A stretch of 64,000 bases of DNA from Melghirimyces algeriensis (GCF_900182565.1 NZ_FXTI01000001.1:496001-560000), one strand, 5' to 3'; positions 16,457 to 24,585 are shown, numbered from the stretch's first letter. Program-made: numbers and translations. Notes: generated from the letters alone by a model not told the origin.

Positions 16457-16810
16457 ATGAGTTTACATGTAGATGTTTCCCATTACCATAATGTTCTTTT
16501 GGTTCGTCTGTCCGGTGAATTGGATCATCATACAGCGACAGATGTAAGGGAACGGATTGACCGCGAATTGTCCAAAGGGATCTATGCTCATTTGGTATTA
16601 AACCTCTCAGATCTCACCTTCATGGACAGTTCCGGTCTGGGAGTGATACTTGGGCGGTACCGTCAGGTGACACAGATGGGTGGGAAGATGGTTCTTTGTT
16701 CCGTGCAACCATCTGTTTACCGTTTGTTTGAGCTGTCAGGCATGCTTAAAATTTTGCCGTTTTGTGAAGATGAGCAAAGAGCGCTTCATGTTTGCGGGGT
16801 GGCTTCATGA
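16457..16810 (+). CDS. spoIIAA: Anti-sigma F factor antagonist
   Basis: A 117-residue STAS-domain protein. Unphosphorylated SpoIIAA binds SpoIIAB and frees sigma-F in the forespore. The phosphorylation site is S58 in the motif FMDSSGLG (55-62), at the same residue number as in B. subtilis. AGAGGTGAG precedes the ATG. Its stop codon overlaps the spoIIAB start (ATGA), giving translational coupling that helps keep the two proteins in proportion. Confidence 0.95.
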   Translation: MSLHVDVSHYHNVLLVRLSGELDHHTATDVRERIDRELSKGIYAHLVLNLSDLTFMDSSGLGVILGRYRQVTQMGGKMVLCSVQPSVYRLFELSGMLKILPFCEDEQRALHVCGVAS

Positions 16811-17262
16811 TGAGTGTACATAATAACTTTATGGAACTGAAATTTTCCAGTCAGTCAGAAAATGAATCCTTTGCGCGGGTTGCTGTGGCTTCTTTTATAT
16901 CCCAGCTTGATCCGACCGTAGATGAATTGACGGATATTAAAACCGTCGTTTCAGAAGCGGTTACCAATGCGGTGATACATGGTTATGAAGAAAGACCGGA
17001 TGGGATTATCACGATTCGGACAGAGATTCGCGGGAGTCAAGTAAGCATTGTTGTGGAAGATGAGGGAATAGGTATTTCCAATGTTGAGGAAGCCCGTCAA
17101 CCGCTGTACACTTCCAAACCACAAATGGAACGATCAGGTATGGGGTTTACAATTATGGAAAATTTCATGGATCAAGTGGAGATTCTTTCTTCGGAGGGGA
17201 AAGGGACTCAGGTTCGCTTGGTCAAAGATTTAAAAACACACCGACAGACCATAGGAAACTGA
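16807..17262 (+). CDS. spoIIAB: Anti-sigma F factor (serine kinase)
   Basis: A 151-residue GHKL-family kinase that holds sigma-F inactive and phosphorylates SpoIIAA. ATP-binding motifs are visible: the N box EAVTNAVIHGYEE (about residues 46-58), DEGIGI, and RSGMGFTIMENFMD. The gene starts at ATG 16807, overlapping the spoIIAA stop codon, with ATG 16810 as alternative; GGGGTGG lies just upstream. It matches B. subtilis SpoIIAB along its length with a short N-terminal extension. sigF follows after 9 bases. Confidence 0.95.
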   Translation: MMSVHNNFMELKFSSQSENESFARVAVASFISQLDPTVDELTDIKTVVSEAVTNAVIHGYEERPDGIITIRTEIRGSQVSIVVEDEGIGISNVEEARQPLYTSKPQMERSGMGFTIMENFMDQVEILSSEGKGTQVRLVKDLKTHRQTIGN

Positions 17263-17271
17263 GGGTTGCCC

Positions 17272-18042
17272 ATGGAATCCGATGTGCGCAATTCCAGACA
17301 CAAACATTTGTCTGATAAGGAAGTTAAGGAGCTAATTGAGAAGAGTCAAAAAGGGGACGTCGCTTCCCGCGATCGATTGGTTAATCATAATATTCGCCTG
17401 GTTTGGTCGGTTGTACAACGTTTTCTGAATCGGGGTTACGAGGCGGAGGATCTTTTTCAGATTGGTTGTATCGGGCTGTTAAAGGCAGTGGACAAATTTG
17501 ATTTAACCTATGATGTTAAATTTTCCACTTATGCGGTTCCAATGATTATTGGAGAAATTCAGCGATTTCTCAGGGATGATGGAGTTATGAAAGTGAGTCG
17601 TTCCCTGAAAGAACTGTCCAATCGAATTCGCAAAAGCAAAGATGAACTTACCAAAATGTTGGGTCGGAGTCCCACCGTATACGAGTTGGCGGAAGAGATG
17701 GATGTTCCGGTGGAAGAAATTATCTTTGCGCAAGAAGCGAATCGTGCTCCTACATCCATTCATGAGACGGTATATGAAAATGATGGGGACCCGATTACCT
17801 TGATGGATCAGATTGCGGATCGTTCGGAAGAGAGTTGGTTTGATAAAATTGCTTTAAATGAAGCGATTAACCAATTGAGCGAGCGTGAAAAATTGATTGT
17901 CTACCTTCGTTTTTTTAAAGATCAAACCCAATCAGAGGTTGCTGAGCGTTTGCAGATTTCACAGGTTCAGGTTTCCCGGTTGGAAAAGAAGATAATTCGT
18001 CGGATGAGAAGCTCCATCGACGAATATGAAAACGACCGTTGA
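17272..18042 (+). CDS. sigF: RNA polymerase sporulation sigma factor F
   Basis: A 256-residue sigma-70 family factor, the first forespore-specific sigma of sporulation. Region 2 (RDRLVNHNIRLVWSVVQRF, EDLFQIGCIGLLKAVDKFD, YAVPMIIGEI) and region 4 (LSEREKLIVYLRFF, QSEVAERLQISQVQVSRLEK) are complete. ATG 17272 is chosen over TTG 17266 because GAGGG at 17261-17265 is too close to the TTG. It is the last gene of the spoIIA operon and is followed by a terminator. Confidence 0.95.
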   Translation: MESDVRNSRHKHLSDKEVKELIEKSQKGDVASRDRLVNHNIRLVWSVVQRFLNRGYEAEDLFQIGCIGLLKAVDKFDLTYDVKFSTYAVPMIIGEIQRFLRDDGVMKVSRSLKELSNRIRKSKDELTKMLGRSPTVYELAEEMDVPVEEIIFAQEANRAPTSIHETVYENDGDPITLMDQIADRSEESWFDKIALNEAINQLSEREKLIVYLRFFKDQTQSEVAERLQISQVQVSRLEKKIIRRMRSSIDEYENDR

Positions 18043-18102
18043 TGTCTTCCTCCTCTGTTCTGCGTTGGAGTAAAAGAAATAAAGACAAAATGATATCCTT
18101 TA

Positions 18103-18127
18103 GCTCTCCTTCAGGAGAGCCTTTTTT
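18103..18127 (+). terminator. Terminator of the spoIIA operon
   Basis: GCTCTCC TTCA GGAGAGC, a perfect 7-bp stem with a 4-base loop, followed by a C and six T. Confidence 0.9.
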
Positions 18128-18157
18128 GCATGGTTGATGCAATGGTATCGCATACTA
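18128..18157 (+). promoter_or_regulatory. Sigma-G promoter of the spoVA operon
   Basis: GCATG (18128-18132), an 18-base spacer and CATACTA (18151-18157) fit the sigma-G/sigma-F class of forespore promoters. spoVA is sigma-G dependent in B. subtilis. The -35 element begins immediately after the spoIIA terminator T run. Confidence 0.7.
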
Positions 18158-18190
18158 GGAAGGGCAGGGCTTGTTGAAGGAGGATGATCA

Positions 18191-18814
18191 ATGGCTACCA
18201 AGCAAATATTTCTTCAAATGAGGAAAAGAATACAGATACGGCCGGGTCAAAACCTCCGGGTAAAGGATGTAGCGGATATATTGGCTGAAAACAAGGAGGA
18301 AATAGAAAATCTTCCCATTAACCGATTTGGGAAACATGAAGGAAAGTTGGCTGTTGTGGAATTAATGGATGTTCTCCAGGTGATTCAGAGAGCCGGGTGT
18401 CCTGCCGATATACGTACAATCGGTCCTCCGCAAACATTAGTGGAGTTTAAAACACCTGCACCTATTCCTGGTTGGCTGGCTGTTGCCGGAGTTTGGTCCA
18501 TTTTGTTTGTGGGGTCAGGACTGGCCATTATGAATTTCCATACGGATGTCAGTATGAAGGAAGTTCATGAACGGATATTTTATCTGATGACGGGTGTAAA
18601 AAAGTCAAAGCCGCTGATTTTGCAAATCCCCTATTCTTTTGGGATTGGTCTAGGTATGGTTCTTTTTTTTAACCATGTTTTTCGCAAAAAATTTAATGAT
18701 GAACCGACTCCTCTTGAACTGGAAGTATTTTTATATCAGGAAAACATTGATCAATATGTGATTGATCATGAAAAGTCACAGAAACGGAGAGATTCAGGTG
18801 GCCCTTCTGGATAG
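18191..18814 (+). CDS. spoVAA: Stage V sporulation protein AA
   Basis: A 207-residue protein of the SpoVA system, which moves calcium-dipicolinate into developing spores and out at germination. The N-terminal 95 residues form the soluble domain, followed by two hydrophobic segments (about 97-116 and 139-160). A GAAGGAGG ribosome binding site is present. Its end overlaps the likely spoVAB start by 17 bases. First gene of a shortened spoVA operon. Confidence 0.88.
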   Translation: MATKQIFLQMRKRIQIRPGQNLRVKDVADILAENKEEIENLPINRFGKHEGKLAVVELMDVLQVIQRAGCPADIRTIGPPQTLVEFKTPAPIPGWLAVAGVWSILFVGSGLAIMNFHTDVSMKEVHERIFYLMTGVKKSKPLILQIPYSFGIGLGMVLFFNHVFRKKFNDEPTPLELEVFLYQENIDQYVIDHEKSQKRRDSGGPSG

Positions 18815-19223
18815 CCTGCTTTTGGTCATGATTGGATTGGCAGGGGGAATCGCAGTCGGCAGTGGTCTGGTGGCTTTTCTGACCGTATTGGATATTGTAC
18901 CGCGATTAACGGTTCTGACTCAAACCCGTCGACAGATCCACTGGTATGAATGGGCTTTTGTTCTGGGGGCTCTGTTGTATACATGGGCTGACTTTGGGGA
19001 ATGGGTTGCTTTTTTCTCCCCTGTATCCACAGCCATTGTGGGGTTTCTTTCCGGTATTTTTACGGGATTGTTAGCTGCTGCTTTAACTGAGGTGATTAAT
19101 GTTCTGCCGATTCTTGCGAAACGAATTCGTATGGAGTCCCGAATTCTTTGGCTGTTAATGGCTATGGTGATGGGAAAAGTGGTTGGTTCTTTGTTTCAAT
19201 GGCTTATCTTTATTACGGATTAA
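18798..19223 (+). CDS. spoVAB: Stage V sporulation protein AB
   Basis: A 141-residue membrane protein with four hydrophobic segments; the length equals B. subtilis SpoVAB. The family pattern IGLAGGIAVGSGLVAFLTVL near the N-terminus is clear. The frame is open upstream within spoVAA, but the GTG at 18798 with GGAGA upstream gives the family length. Overlap with spoVAA indicates coupled translation. spoVAC and spoVAD, which follow in B. subtilis, are absent; the next gene is spoVAEB. Confidence 0.87.
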   Translation: MALLDSLLLVMIGLAGGIAVGSGLVAFLTVLDIVPRLTVLTQTRRQIHWYEWAFVLGALLYTWADFGEWVAFFSPVSTAIVGFLSGIFTGLLAAALTEVINVLPILAKRIRMESRILWLLMAMVMGKVVGSLFQWLIFITD

Positions 19224-19249
19224 CGATGAATCATAAGGAGTGAGGAAAT

Positions 19250-19603
19250 ATGGGTTCTGTTTGGTCTGCATTTCTGGTGGGAGGTTTAATCTGTGTAATC
19301 GGTCAATTGCTGATGGATCTAACAGCGATGACACCAGCGCATGTTTTGAGTACCTTGGTGGTGGGTGGAGCTGTATTTGATGGACTGGGGCTATATGAGC
19401 CTTTGATTAAATTTGCCGGAGCCGGCGCTACAGTCCCGATTACCAGTTTTGGAAATTCATTGGTTCATGGGGCTTTGTCCGAAGCAAAGTCAAGTGGGTT
19501 AATCGGGGTTCTTTCTGGAATATTTGAGGTGACCAGTGCAGGTATATCTGCAGCGATTATATTTGGATTTCTGACAGCTCTGGTATTTCGTCCTAAGGGT
19601 TGA
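19250..19603 (+). CDS. spoVAEB: Stage V sporulation protein AEB
   Basis: A 117-residue membrane protein nearly collinear with B. subtilis SpoVAEB, including FAGAGATVPITSFGNSLVHG (residues 63-82) and a C-terminal FRPKG. It is one of the SpoVA components most directly tied to dipicolinate transport, together with SpoVAC and SpoVAD, which are not next to it here. TAAGGAGTGAGG provides the ribosome binding site. The stop codon overlaps the start of spoVAEA. Confidence 0.92.
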   Translation: MGSVWSAFLVGGLICVIGQLLMDLTAMTPAHVLSTLVVGGAVFDGLGLYEPLIKFAGAGATVPITSFGNSLVHGALSEAKSSGLIGVLSGIFEVTSAGISAAIIFGFLTALVFRPKG

Positions 19604-20172
19604 ATCCGGTGAGGAAACGAAAAGTGATCTTAATTACGGACGGAGATCGGTTGGCCAAAGAAACAGTGGAAGAGGTGGCACGGTACATAGGTGGCCGGTG
19701 TATATCCGCTTCCGCCGGAAATCCGACTCCCATAAACGGGGAAGAGCTGGTAAAACTGATTCAGCAAGCGCCAAACGATCCGGTGCTTGTTATGTTTGAT
19801 GACTGTGGATCGATACGAAAGGGGAGAGGCGAACAGGCTTTGGAATACGTCATAAACCACAGAAATGTGGAAGTATTGGGCGTTGTAGCAGTCGCTTCCA
19901 ACAGCCCGAATGTAGCTGGAACTCCAGTTCATATTGCCCTTGATCGAAATGGAAATATGGTTGAACATCAAGTGGACAAAAACGGGATGGAAGTTGATGG
20001 TGCCCCTCTGCGGATATTCGGAGACACAGTGGATGTTCTTAACGCTTATCAACTTCCGTTGGTGGTGGGAATAGGGGATATAGGAAAGATGGATCACTAT
20101 GATGATCCGCTCTGGGGAGCCCCTGTGACCAAAAAAGCGGTACAACTCATCCTGGATAACGCTGGATACTAA
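19600..20172 (+). CDS. spoVAEA: Stage V sporulation protein AEA
   Basis: A 190-residue soluble protein of the SpoVAEA family; its biochemical role is not established. Family segments are recognisable (ITDGDRLAKETVEEVA, FDDCGSIRKGRGEQALEYV, VVGIGDIGKMD). TTG 19600 overlaps the spoVAEB stop codon; the in-frame GTG at 19609 is better spaced from TAAGGG and may be the true start. In B. subtilis spoVAF follows; here the operon ends and the lysine riboswitch region begins. Confidence 0.88.
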   Translation: MNPVRKRKVILITDGDRLAKETVEEVARYIGGRCISASAGNPTPINGEELVKLIQQAPNDPVLVMFDDCGSIRKGRGEQALEYVINHRNVEVLGVVAVASNSPNVAGTPVHIALDRNGNMVEHQVDKNGMEVDGAPLRIFGDTVDVLNAYQLPLVVGIGDIGKMDHYDDPLWGAPVTKKAVQLILDNAGY

Positions 20173-20190
20173 GTTTGGAAACCTCTTCCC

Positions 20191-20220
20191 TTGGCAGAGA
20201 GTTGAGGAATGTGGTAGTCT
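20191..20220 (+). promoter_or_regulatory. Probable promoter of the lysA leader
   Basis: TTGGCA (20191-20196), an 18-base spacer and TAGTCT (20215-20220). Transcription would start about 35 bases before the lysine riboswitch. The -10 box is a moderate match only. Confidence 0.45.
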
Positions 20221-20262
20221 GATTTAAACTTATATGTGCTCTGTAGGGAATGTTCCATTGTT

Positions 20263-20443
20263 TTCCTGTGAGTAGAGGTGCGGTCCGCATGAATACCTTC
20301 CTGGAGAATCGGCATCGAAGAAAGGTTGGGAAAGGGCGTTTCGCCGAAGTAGGAGGGGGTGCCGAAACCCCTCTTGCTGGTCGATTTGCTGAATAAGGAG
20401 TCGACTGTCGCGGCTCTGTCGCGGAGTGCTACATGAGGAGGAC
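20263..20443 (+). promoter_or_regulatory. Lysine riboswitch (L box) upstream of lysA
   Basis: The order of conserved L-box segments is present: AGAGGTGCGG at the 5' side (20275), GGGCGTTTCGCCGAAG (20334-20349), the GGGGGTGCCGAAACCCC hairpin (20354-20370), CTTGCTGGTCGATTTGCTGA, GACTGTCGC, and a closing GTGCTACATGAGG. A terminator follows at once. By family, lysine binding favours termination, so lysA expression falls when lysine is abundant. Confidence 0.9.
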
Positions 20444-20454
20444 TGTTCTGAATG

Positions 20455-20488
20455 AAAAGCAACAGACGTCTTCGTCCGTTGCTTTTTC
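20455..20488 (+). terminator. Lysine riboswitch terminator
   Basis: AAAGCAACAGACG pairs with CGTCCGTTGCTTT across a 4-base loop, ending in a T run. It is the expression platform of the L box, 34 bases before the lysA start. Confidence 0.9.
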
Positions 20489-20521
20489 TGTTTTGAAGAA
20501 ACGTTGAGAGGGGTGCCCAGT

Positions 20522-21847
20522 ATGCGGCTAAGAGGAACCAGTCAGTTTAACGATCAGGGACACTTGGAAATCGGGGGATGTGATACGGTTGAGCTTGCGG
20601 AACAGTTTGGAACCCCCCTATATATAATGGATGAATGGATGATTCGCCAACGGATGCGTGAATATATGCAAGCGTTCCAAAAAACCGGTTTAGCTTTCCA
20701 GGTGGCATATGCCAGTAAAGCCTTTAGTACATTGGCCATGTGTCGTTTGGTGGCGGAAGAAGGGTTGCATCTGGATGTTGTTTCGGATGGGGAGTTGTTT
20801 ACTGCGTTAAAAGCGGGCTTTCCTGCAGAAAGAATTTATTTTCATGGAAATAACAAGACACGTGAAGAGTTGGAAATGGGTTTGGATGCTGGAATTGGCT
20901 GGTTTGTGGTGGATAATTTTAATGAGTTGTCCATGCTGAGTTCCCTTGCATACAAAAAGGGGCTAACCGCGCGTGTATTGCTCCGTACGACTCCTGGAGT
21001 GGAAGCTCATACTCATACGTATATTCAGACTGGTCAGGAGGATTCCAAGTTTGGTTTTAATCTGGCGAGTGGGCAAGTTCATAAAGCAGTGGAGCGCTGC
21101 TTGCAATATAAAGGTTTGAAAGTGGACGGGTTTCATTGTCATATCGGTTCCCAGATTTTTGAGACAGACGGTTTTCGTCTAGCTGTACAGAAGCTTGTCA
21201 CTCTTTCTGAGGAATGCCGGAATTTATTCGGTTTTCAGACCCGGATTCTCAATCTGGGAGGAGGGTTTGGAATTCGATACAATGAAGAGGATCGTCCCAT
21301 GTCTGTGGATCAATATATTTTTGCCATTGCGGAAGAGATCCGGTCCGGTTTTTCCGAGAAGGACATTCCCCAGGTTGTTGTGGAACCGGGGCGCAGTATC
21401 GTGGGAGAAGCCGGAACTACGTTATATCGTGTGGGGACCATTAAACAAATCCCAGGCGTAAGGAAGTATATCTCTGTGGATGGCGGAATGAATGATAATC
21501 CTCGTCCAGCTCTGTACCGTGCATCTTATGAGGCTATATTAGCCAACCGGACCTCGGAACAGCCGGAAGAGACGGTTTCCGTAGCGGGTAAATTGTGTGA
21601 GTCCGGGGATATGTTAATCTGGGATATTGACCTTCCTCATGTGAAAAGCGGTGATTTGTTGGCTGTAACCTGCACAGGAGCCTATAACTATTCCATGGCA
21701 AACAATTACAATCGTTTGCGTCGACCTGCGGTTGTTTTTGTGCGTGATGGATATTCAGATGTGGTAGTCCGCCGTGAAAGTATGGAAGACCTGATTAAAA
21801 ATGACCGGATTCCGAATCGTTTACTGACACCGAACGGTCAATGCTGA
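20522..21847 (+). CDS. lysA: Diaminopimelate decarboxylase
   Basis: A 441-residue PLP enzyme that converts meso-diaminopimelate to L-lysine, the last step of lysine synthesis. The PLP lysine lies in VAYASKAFS, and HCHIGSQ, LNLGGGFGI, VEPGRS and KLCESGDML motifs are complete. It aligns with B. subtilis LysA end to end. ATG 20522 is chosen over the in-frame TTG 20504 and GTG 20513 because GAGAGGGG at 20506-20513 is the ribosome binding site. Regulated by the lysine riboswitch in front; in B. subtilis it likewise follows spoVA. Confidence 0.94.
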   Translation: MRLRGTSQFNDQGHLEIGGCDTVELAEQFGTPLYIMDEWMIRQRMREYMQAFQKTGLAFQVAYASKAFSTLAMCRLVAEEGLHLDVVSDGELFTALKAGFPAERIYFHGNNKTREELEMGLDAGIGWFVVDNFNELSMLSSLAYKKGLTARVLLRTTPGVEAHTHTYIQTGQEDSKFGFNLASGQVHKAVERCLQYKGLKVDGFHCHIGSQIFETDGFRLAVQKLVTLSEECRNLFGFQTRILNLGGGFGIRYNEEDRPMSVDQYIFAIAEEIRSGFSEKDIPQVVVEPGRSIVGEAGTTLYRVGTIKQIPGVRKYISVDGGMNDNPRPALYRASYEAILANRTSEQPEETVSVAGKLCESGDMLIWDIDLPHVKSGDLLAVTCTGAYNYSMANNYNRLRRPAVVFVRDGYSDVVVRRESMEDLIKNDRIPNRLLTPNGQC

Positions 21848-21848
21848 A

Positions 21849-21956
21849 CCGATTATCCTCCGTTCTGTTAGAGGCTTTGCTTGATCGGTGAGTTAATCCG
21901 GAAAAACAGCACCGAAGGACCACCATTGTGGAGGTTCTGCCAGGGATGCTACATGA
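21849..21956. other. Folded segment of unknown type between lysA and the M23 gene
   Basis: Three candidate hairpins follow each other: CCGAT/ATCGG (21849-21888) with an inner CCTC/GAGG; CGGTG/CACCG (21886-21914); and GGACC/GGTTC (21917-21937). Next comes TGCTACATGA (21947-21956), identical to the 10 bases closing the lysine riboswitch at 20427-20436. No T run follows. It may be the lysA 3' end or a relic of a duplicated leader. Nothing else is recognisable from 21957 to the promoter at 22044. Confidence 0.35.
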
Positions 21957-22043
21957 AAGATTGGTTGATTTTACTAATAAATTAGGTCTTATGGAGTAGT
22001 GCACTTCTAATCGATGGTTTAAAGAGATCGGATGTTTACATTA

Positions 22044-22073
22044 TTGAAGAAGAGGATTTGTTTTCTGTATACT
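22044..22073 (+). promoter_or_regulatory. Probable sigma-A promoter of the M23 peptidase gene
   Basis: TTGAAG (22044-22049), an 18-base spacer and TATACT (22068-22073) preceded by TG. The start would leave a leader of about 100 bases. Confidence 0.6.
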
Positions 22074-22179
22074 ACCAATGAGGCTTAATCTCTTTACATA
22101 AAGGGATAAGCGTTGTGATAGAGGCAATTTTTGCAGTTTTGGACGTTGCCTATTCCCTGACCGGAAAGGGTGAATAATT

Positions 22180-23256
22180 TTGAAAATAGCGGGAGATGGT
22201 GGATGGAAGCGAACGCTGATTACTGTAGCGGTATCTTTTGGATTGGTGATCTCTGTTTGGCCGCCGATTCTCGTTGAGGCCAATAAAGAGGATGAGGTGA
22301 AAAATAATCTGAAAGATGTGGAAGAGGATCAGAAAAAGACCAAAAACGAGATTGAAAAGCTGAAAAAAAAGGTGGATTCTCTCAAAGAAGATCTTCGCAA
22401 GTTGGAAAAGGATTTGGAGAAAGAGAAAAAAGAGGAGGAAAAGGCTGAAAAGAAGCTGAAAAAAGCCGAAGAAACCTTGGATCAGCAGGCTGATCGGTAT
22501 AAAACCAGTGTTCGTTCCATGTATTTAAACGGTGGGACCAACCAAATGGCATCCCTTTTAGCTGCGGAATCTTTTGATGAATTTTTGGCTCGATTTGAAA
22601 TGATGCGTCTCATTATCAAGAAGGATTATAAGGTTGTTGAAAAGTATTATCAAGCCAAGAGCAAAGCGGAAAAAGCAAAGAAAGAGGTTGAGAAGTCGAG
22701 AAAAGAGGTAGAAGAGAAGACCGAAGAGGCTGAAAAAGAGTACAAAAAAATGGTCGACTTATTGAAGGAGAACCGCTCTACCCTGCATCAGTTGGAAGAG
22801 AAGGAACAAGATTACCGTCAAACATTGTCCCAGTTAAACCTGGAACACTTAAAAGCAGGGAATTTTCCCTATCAAGGCCCGCTTCAAAGACCAGTGAACG
22901 GTCCGGTTACGTCCGGTTATGGTCCTCGTGGGGGAGAATTTCACACTGGGGTTGATTTTGATGGCACCACCAGCACGCCCATTCGCGCTGCTGCCAATGG
23001 CCGGGTCATTCGGGCGCAGAGCTGTTCGTGCGGGTATGGTTACTACATTATGATTGATCACGGAGGCGGTGTCTTTTCCTTATACGCGCATATGTGGTCT
23101 TGGCAGTCCAAGGTGTCTGTCGGCCAGGTGGTCAAAAAAGGACAATTGATCGCTTATGTTGGAAATAATGGTCGGTCCACCGGATCACACCTTCACTTTG
23201 AAGTACATAAGGGACGGCCTGGAAATTATACCAACCCGTGGTCCTATATTCAATAA
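22180..23256 (+). CDS. Secreted M23 peptidase with long coiled coil (EnvC/murein hydrolase activator type)
   Basis: A 358-residue exported protein: a basic N-terminus and a hydrophobic stretch to about residue 32, then a very charged Lys/Glu-rich coiled coil (about 35-225), then a LytM/M23 zinc endopeptidase domain (about 240-355). Catalytic motifs HTGVDFDG and HLHFEVH are present, so it is probably active rather than a degenerate activator. It would cleave peptide cross-links in the cell wall. The TTG start follows AAAGGGTG. Alone in its unit between lysA and ctaA, with its own promoter and terminator. Confidence 0.85.
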   Translation: MKIAGDGGWKRTLITVAVSFGLVISVWPPILVEANKEDEVKNNLKDVEEDQKKTKNEIEKLKKKVDSLKEDLRKLEKDLEKEKKEEEKAEKKLKKAEETLDQQADRYKTSVRSMYLNGGTNQMASLLAAESFDEFLARFEMMRLIIKKDYKVVEKYYQAKSKAEKAKKEVEKSRKEVEEKTEEAEKEYKKMVDLLKENRSTLHQLEEKEQDYRQTLSQLNLEHLKAGNFPYQGPLQRPVNGPVTSGYGPRGGEFHTGVDFDGTTSTPIRAAANGRVIRAQSCSCGYGYYIMIDHGGGVFSLYAHMWSWQSKVSVGQVVKKGQLIAYVGNNGRSTGSHLHFEVHKGRPGNYTNPWSYIQ

Positions 23257-23265
23257 TTTGCTTAC

Positions 23266-23293
23266 CCCTTCCCTTTGGTGGAAGGGTTTTTTT
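23266..23293 (+). terminator. Terminator of the M23 peptidase gene
   Basis: CCCTTCC (23266-23272) and GGAAGGG (23280-23286) form a 7-bp stem followed by seven T. Confidence 0.9.
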
Positions 23294-23326
23294 ATGAAGA
23301 ATTTGTGCCTGATCAAGCAGTTAGGG

Positions 23327-23353
23327 TTGGATTTTTTCGATCTGTGGTAGAAT
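23327..23353 (+). promoter_or_regulatory. Candidate promoter of ctaA
   Basis: TTGGAT (23327-23332) and TAGAAT (23348-23353), with a short 15-base spacer. Position 42 bases before the gene is suitable, but the spacing lowers confidence. Confidence 0.4.
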
Positions 23354-23394
23354 GAACAAGGAAACCCGTACACAGAGAGGGGGATGCTACAGAA

Positions 23395-24342
23395 ATGAAT
23401 CGTTTTCATAAAGGGCTTGCTGTGCTGGGGGTTATCGGGACGTTTCTGATTCTCCTCATGGGAGCTTTGGTGACAAAAACCGGTTCTCAGGCGGGGTGTG
23501 GTAATACATGGCCCTTCTGTCATGGGGAAGTGTTTCCCAGTTATCATACCCTGGAGTTGTGGATTGAATATAGTCACAGAATTGTAGCCGGCTTGGTAGG
23601 CTTGATCGTTTTGATCCTGTCGGTGTGGTCCTGGCGGGATTATCCAGATAATGGGAAGATGAAGTTGTTTGCTTTCAGCAGTAGTTTTTTTGTGGTCCTG
23701 CAAGGATTGATTGGAGCGGCAGCCGTTGTGTGGGGACAGTCAGATGCTGTTTTAGCCCTGCATTTCGGTTTTTCGCTGCTTTCTTTTTCCAGTGTGGTTC
23801 TTCTATTGATCTTGTTATTGCAGATGGATGAAAAACAGAGAGGGCGGCCAAATCAAGGGGATACGGCTGTCACTCCTAAAATGAAAGCGGCGATTTGGGG
23901 ACTGGCTGTATATACCTATATCGTGGTTTATACTGGGGCTTATGTCCGCCACACGGGTTCCAGTCTGGGATGTACCGATTGGCCACTTTGTGGTGGTCAG
24001 TGGATTCCCGATATGACCAGCCAAGTTGGAATCCAACTTACTCACCGTCTATTTGCGGGCCTTCTCCTTTTCTTCACCATATGGCTTTTATGGGCTATAA
24101 AGAAGCATCATCCAAATCGAAAGGATTTGATTCGCGGTGCTTGGTGGTCCGTTGTCCTCATTCTCCTTCAAGTGGTGACAGGAGGAGCGATTGTACTAAC
24201 CAAACTGGAATTGATGATTGCGTTGATTCATGCTGCGCTGGTATCTGCCTATTTTTCAGCTCTCTGTTATCTCTGTATGCAGGTAGGTCCTCCATGGAAA
24301 AAAAGGACAGATATGAAAGCAAAACCGCAGCTATCCCAATAA
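23395..24342 (+). CDS. ctaA: Heme A synthase (COX15/CtaA)
   Basis: A 315-residue membrane enzyme that oxidises heme O to heme A for cytochrome oxidases. Eight hydrophobic segments are arranged in two repeated four-helix halves. The paired-cysteine loops of the bacterial family are visible in both halves (AGCGNTWPFCHG near 38-49, and LGCTDWPLCGG), as are the heme-ligand histidines in EYSHRIVAG, LHFGFS, LTHRLFAG and LIHAAL. GAGAGGGG precedes the ATG. It lies next to riboflavin genes rather than ctaB, which is not in the window. Confidence 0.9.
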   Translation: MNRFHKGLAVLGVIGTFLILLMGALVTKTGSQAGCGNTWPFCHGEVFPSYHTLELWIEYSHRIVAGLVGLIVLILSVWSWRDYPDNGKMKLFAFSSSFFVVLQGLIGAAAVVWGQSDAVLALHFGFSLLSFSSVVLLLILLLQMDEKQRGRPNQGDTAVTPKMKAAIWGLAVYTYIVVYTGAYVRHTGSSLGCTDWPLCGGQWIPDMTSQVGIQLTHRLFAGLLLFFTIWLLWAIKKHHPNRKDLIRGAWWSVVLILLQVVTGGAIVLTKLELMIALIHAALVSAYFSALCYLCMQVGPPWKKRTDMKAKPQLSQ

Positions 24343-24408
24343 TCATATAAAAAGTATGAACATCGATTTATTTTTTGTGTTAAGATAAGGGTAAGGATTG
24401 GATCATGT

Positions 24409-24431
24409 CCCTCACTGTGGTGAGGGTATTT
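24409..24431 (+). terminator. Terminator-like hairpin after ctaA
   Basis: CCCTCAC TGTG GTGAGGG is a perfect 7-bp stem followed by TATTTT. It lies only 27 bases before the FMN riboswitch, so it either ends ctaA transcription or sits in the rib leader. Confidence 0.65.
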
Positions 24432-24457
24432 TCAAAAAAGCATATAGAAACTGCACA

Positions 24458-24585
24458 ATCCTTCGGGGCTGGGTGAAATTCCCGACCGGCGGTGATGGAG
24501 AGTACTCCTCAGTCCGTGACCCGCGCAAGCGGTGGATCCGGTGAAACTCCGGGGCCGACAGTGAAAGTCTGGATGGGAGAAGGAT
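24458..24585 (+). promoter_or_regulatory. FMN riboswitch (RFN element)
   Basis: The full RFN signature is present: ATCCTTCGGGGCTGGGTGAA at the 5' side, CCCGACCGGCGGTGAT, CAGTCCGTGACCCG, GGTGAAACTCCGGGGCCGAC, AGTGAAAGTCTGGATGGGAG and closing AAGGAT. By family it senses FMN and turns off riboflavin genes. The ribD start is about 395 bases further on, which is unusually far. Confidence 0.95.
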
